NCBI GenBank assembly: GCA_023390115.1
Contig: JAEWDM010000038.1
Location: 45,258-109,257 of the forward strand
Direction: 5' to 3'
Length of the DNA: 64,000 bases
DNA from: Bacillota bacterium
Lineage (GTDB): Bacteria; Bacillota; Clostridia; Acetivibrionales; DSM-27016
Shown here: piece by piece, positions 62,422-64,000 of the stretch
Layout: every line of letters starts with the position of its first letter
Position numbering within the stretch: the stretch's first letter is position 1
Translations under genes and position numbers: made by a program
The notes under the pieces: generated by a model
Seen by the model: only the letters and a program-made list of their open reading frames with translations
The model's database searches: none
Told to the model about the DNA's origin: nothing

Positions 62422-62450
62422 TTGGCAAAATATCTCTTTTTTACTATAAT
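62422..62450 (+). promoter_or_regulatory. Consensus sigma-A promoter
   Basis: TTGGCA (62422-62427), exactly 17 bases, TATAAT (62445-62450). Transcription would start near 62457 and meet a strong terminator within about 45 bases. Confidence 0.8.
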
Positions 62451-62465
62451 TTAATCTAAGATAAT

Positions 62466-62500
62466 GGTGTCTGAACTTAACAGTTCAGGCATCTTTTTTT
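62466..62500 (+). terminator. Strong hairpin-T-run directly after promoter
   Basis: GGTGTCTGAACT (62466-62477) pairs with AGTTCAGGCATC (62482-62493), with two G-T pairs, and is followed by seven T. It is either the end of a very short RNA or an attenuator in the leader of the downstream gene. Confidence 0.8.
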
Positions 62501-62695
62501 ATCTTAAGCATTGGAGCGAGATTTGCAGGGGAGGGGGTATTCGTATATATAATTAAAATAATGTAAAATGTTCAAATAAAAGAGTTGAAATAAAAATATA
62601 GCTTATATTCGATGTATTATTATGGGAAATAAATGATACAAACATAGGTTTTTAAAATCCCAATTTTGAATAAGAACATTGAAAGGAATCATTGT

Positions 62696-63595
62696 ATGAA
62701 CATGGGGGAAATCCACCAAGATATGTTAAAGGTCGATTTTTTAGGATTTCAGCTAATTAATCCGTTTATACTTGCATCAGCTCCACCAACAAGGGATTAT
62801 GATGCCATCAGAAAAGGATTCCAATGGGGGTGGGCCGGTGCTGTAACAAAAAGTGTTGTTGCAGGCCCGGAGTCTGATAAAACTCCGCGAATCGGGCATA
62901 TTTACAAACAAAACATCTTAACAGCCACTCAGAATTTTGAGATAGGCAGCGAATATTCCTCGCTAAAATGGATTGAATGGACTACAAAATTAAGCAGAGA
63001 ATTTCCTGACAGACTGCTGTATGTATCTCTTGAAGGAGGAAGTGACATCAAGGAATGGATGCGTTTGGCAGTAATGTTTATGGACACAGGTATACAGGGA
63101 TTGGAGTTAAATTTTTCCTCTCCGCATACTGACCATATGGGAACGGGTTCTATCCTTGTACAAAACATGGATTTATGTGCTGATATAGTTAGAGCGGTAA
63201 GGAAGGCTGTGGGAAGCAGACTTAAAATTATGCCTAAACTGCCTTACCTTGTCCATCCTAACGAAGGAATGGCTGCAAGAAGGCTTTTTGAAGCAGGAGC
63301 AGATGCTGTAACGGCCATCAATACAATAGCCGGACTGTCTGAATTTGATATAAGCACTATGGAGCCTAAACTGAATGTAGGTGGCTTTACGGCAGCCGGA
63401 GGAATGTCTTATGATATTCTTCGCCCTTTTGCACGCCTAAACCAAGGGGACATTTCTCAAACCAAGGGGACATTTCTCAAAAAAGAGCTTTGCAAGGGCA
63501 TGGGCATGGTGTTTGAACAGGATCTTTTTAGCTCTTTCTTGATATCCTCAATATTAAAAATAAGCTTTTGGAGTTCCAGCCAAATTGTTTTTTAA
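62696..63595 (+). pseudogene. Truncated dihydroorotate/dihydropyrimidine dehydrogenase-like gene
   Basis: From ATG 62696 (AAAGGA upstream) the first 250 residues form an FMN-binding TIM barrel of the DHOD/PreA type: LGFQLINPFILASAPPT, GAVTKSV, GLELNFSSPHTDHMGTGSIL, KIMPKLPYL and AGADAVTAINTI. Similarity ends after GGMSYDILRPFARL (near 63438), exactly where two tandem REP ends begin. The remaining 50 codons are unrelated and run to TAA 63593. The barrel lacks its last strands and any ferredoxin domain, so the product is probably inactive. Confidence 0.8.
63441..63480. repeat. Tandem REP ends R5 (20 bp x 2)
   Basis: ACCAAGGGGACATTTCTCAA occurs twice in a row (63441-63460, 63461-63480). Each copy contains the left end GGGGACATTTCTCAA of the repeat family, with no matching right end nearby. 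It interrupts the dehydrogenase-like gene. Confidence 0.9.
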
Positions 63596-63716
63596 GATAA
63601 CCACAAAAAAGAATAGAGCTTTAACCTTAATAAGACTCGCTAAAGTTCTGGTGAAGGGACTATATGGTCATATGGCTTTTATAAATGCTTCGATGTTACT
63701 TTATATACGAAAGAGG

Positions 63717-64000
63717 CTATAAGCTTAAGCGTGCCAGTTCATTAAACATGCCCTGGTACAGAGGATTGCCGGAGCTGAGCAGCTCATAGCCCCTTGAAAA
63801 CATGCGTGAGCAGCCGGATAAGGTTATGTTGTGCATGCTGCCGCAGATTTGCCTGTAGCCCAGCCCGCACAGTACCCTCAGAACATAGGCGCTGAATGCC
63901 CTGAATTCCTGCATCTTCCTTTTGCCGCTTGGGGCCAGTCCGGCTTCCTTAGGAAGCATAAGACTGCTGGATATAAAAGAGATGACCTTTGCTGCGGGAA
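63717..64000 (-). CDS. Possible REP-associated (Y1-type) transposase, C-terminal part
   Basis: An open frame on the minus strand runs in from beyond the right edge and ends at TAG 63717-63719. The visible 94 codons are basic, with a helix-turn-helix-like block (GLGYRQICGSMHNITLSGCSR) followed by a helix with aromatic residues. This resembles the DnaA-like C-terminus of REP-associated Y1 transposases in Firmicutes. The catalytic HUH and tyrosine motifs would lie outside the window, so the call rests on weak similarity and on the nearby GGGGACATTCCT repeats. Confidence 0.4.
   Translation of the reverse strand, partial: PAAKVISFISSSLMLPKEAGLAPSGKRKMQEFRAFSAYVLRVLCGLGYRQICGSMHNITLSGCSRMFSRGYELLSSGNPLYQGMFNELARLSL

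Overview
The window comes from the chromosome of a motile, low-to-moderate GC Clostridia bacterium. The gene families and order (dprA-topA-trmFO next to one large fla/che operon, FliY in place of FliN, a MotE-like protein, an AgrD-type peptide, SLH proteins) point to a Ruminiclostridium/Acetivibrio-like lineage. The genus is an inference.

1-9.6 kb is accessory DNA of uneven composition. It holds a methyltransferase cut by the window edge, an AgrD-type signal peptide gene beside a kinase-less membrane protein, two divergent HTH regulators, a GC-richer stretch that looks like a structured non-coding RNA with its own terminator, a DUF5348 protein, a coiled-coil protein, an SLH protein and a secreted protein. 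The 3' end of the secreted-protein gene is duplicated (352 bp) around an AT-rich segment carrying a YkgJ-like fragment. The region ends with a large serine recombinase whose 3' end runs into the last 129 codons of a comM/yifB gene, so this looks like one end of an element integrated into comM.

9.6-15 kb is housekeeping: the comM fragment, dprA, topA and trmFO. 15.4-49.2 kb is a nearly unbroken, all-plus-strand motility and chemotaxis cluster. Its order is flgB-flgC-fliE-fliF-fliG-fliH-fliI-fliJ-motE-like-fliK-flgD-flg_new-flgE-flbD-fliL-fliM-fliY-cheY-fliO-fliP-fliQ-fliR-flhB-flhA-flhF-flhG-ycgR-cheB-cheA-cheW-cheC-cheD-hypothetical-sigD-fapA-hypothetical-DUF6115-mltG-like. It supplies the basal body, hook, export gate, switch, polar-placement GTPases, c-di-GMP response, adaptation system and sigma factor. 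Filament genes, motA/motB and flgM are absent and must lie elsewhere.

49.4-51.5 kb holds an SPFH protein, a ribbon-helix-helix protein, a GPP34 protein and tRNA-Leu(CAA). 51.7-64 kb is a second accessory zone seeded with palindromic GGGGACATTCCT repeats (REP/MITE-like). A probable REP-associated transposase is cut by the right edge. Between the repeats lie a biosynthetic-looking group (three radical-SAM enzymes, one of them B12-type; a BtrH_N-like protein; an EamA exporter), an OhrR-controlled glutathione peroxidase unit with a perfect operator palindrome over its promoter, a BlaR1/MecR1-type M56 protein with two operator-like dyads but no blaI, and a dihydroorotate-dehydrogenase-like gene truncated at two tandem repeat ends.

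The observations most worth following are the radical-SAM/BtrH-like group, the orphan AgrD locus, the structured RNA near 3.2-3.6 kb, and the REP family with its candidate transposase.
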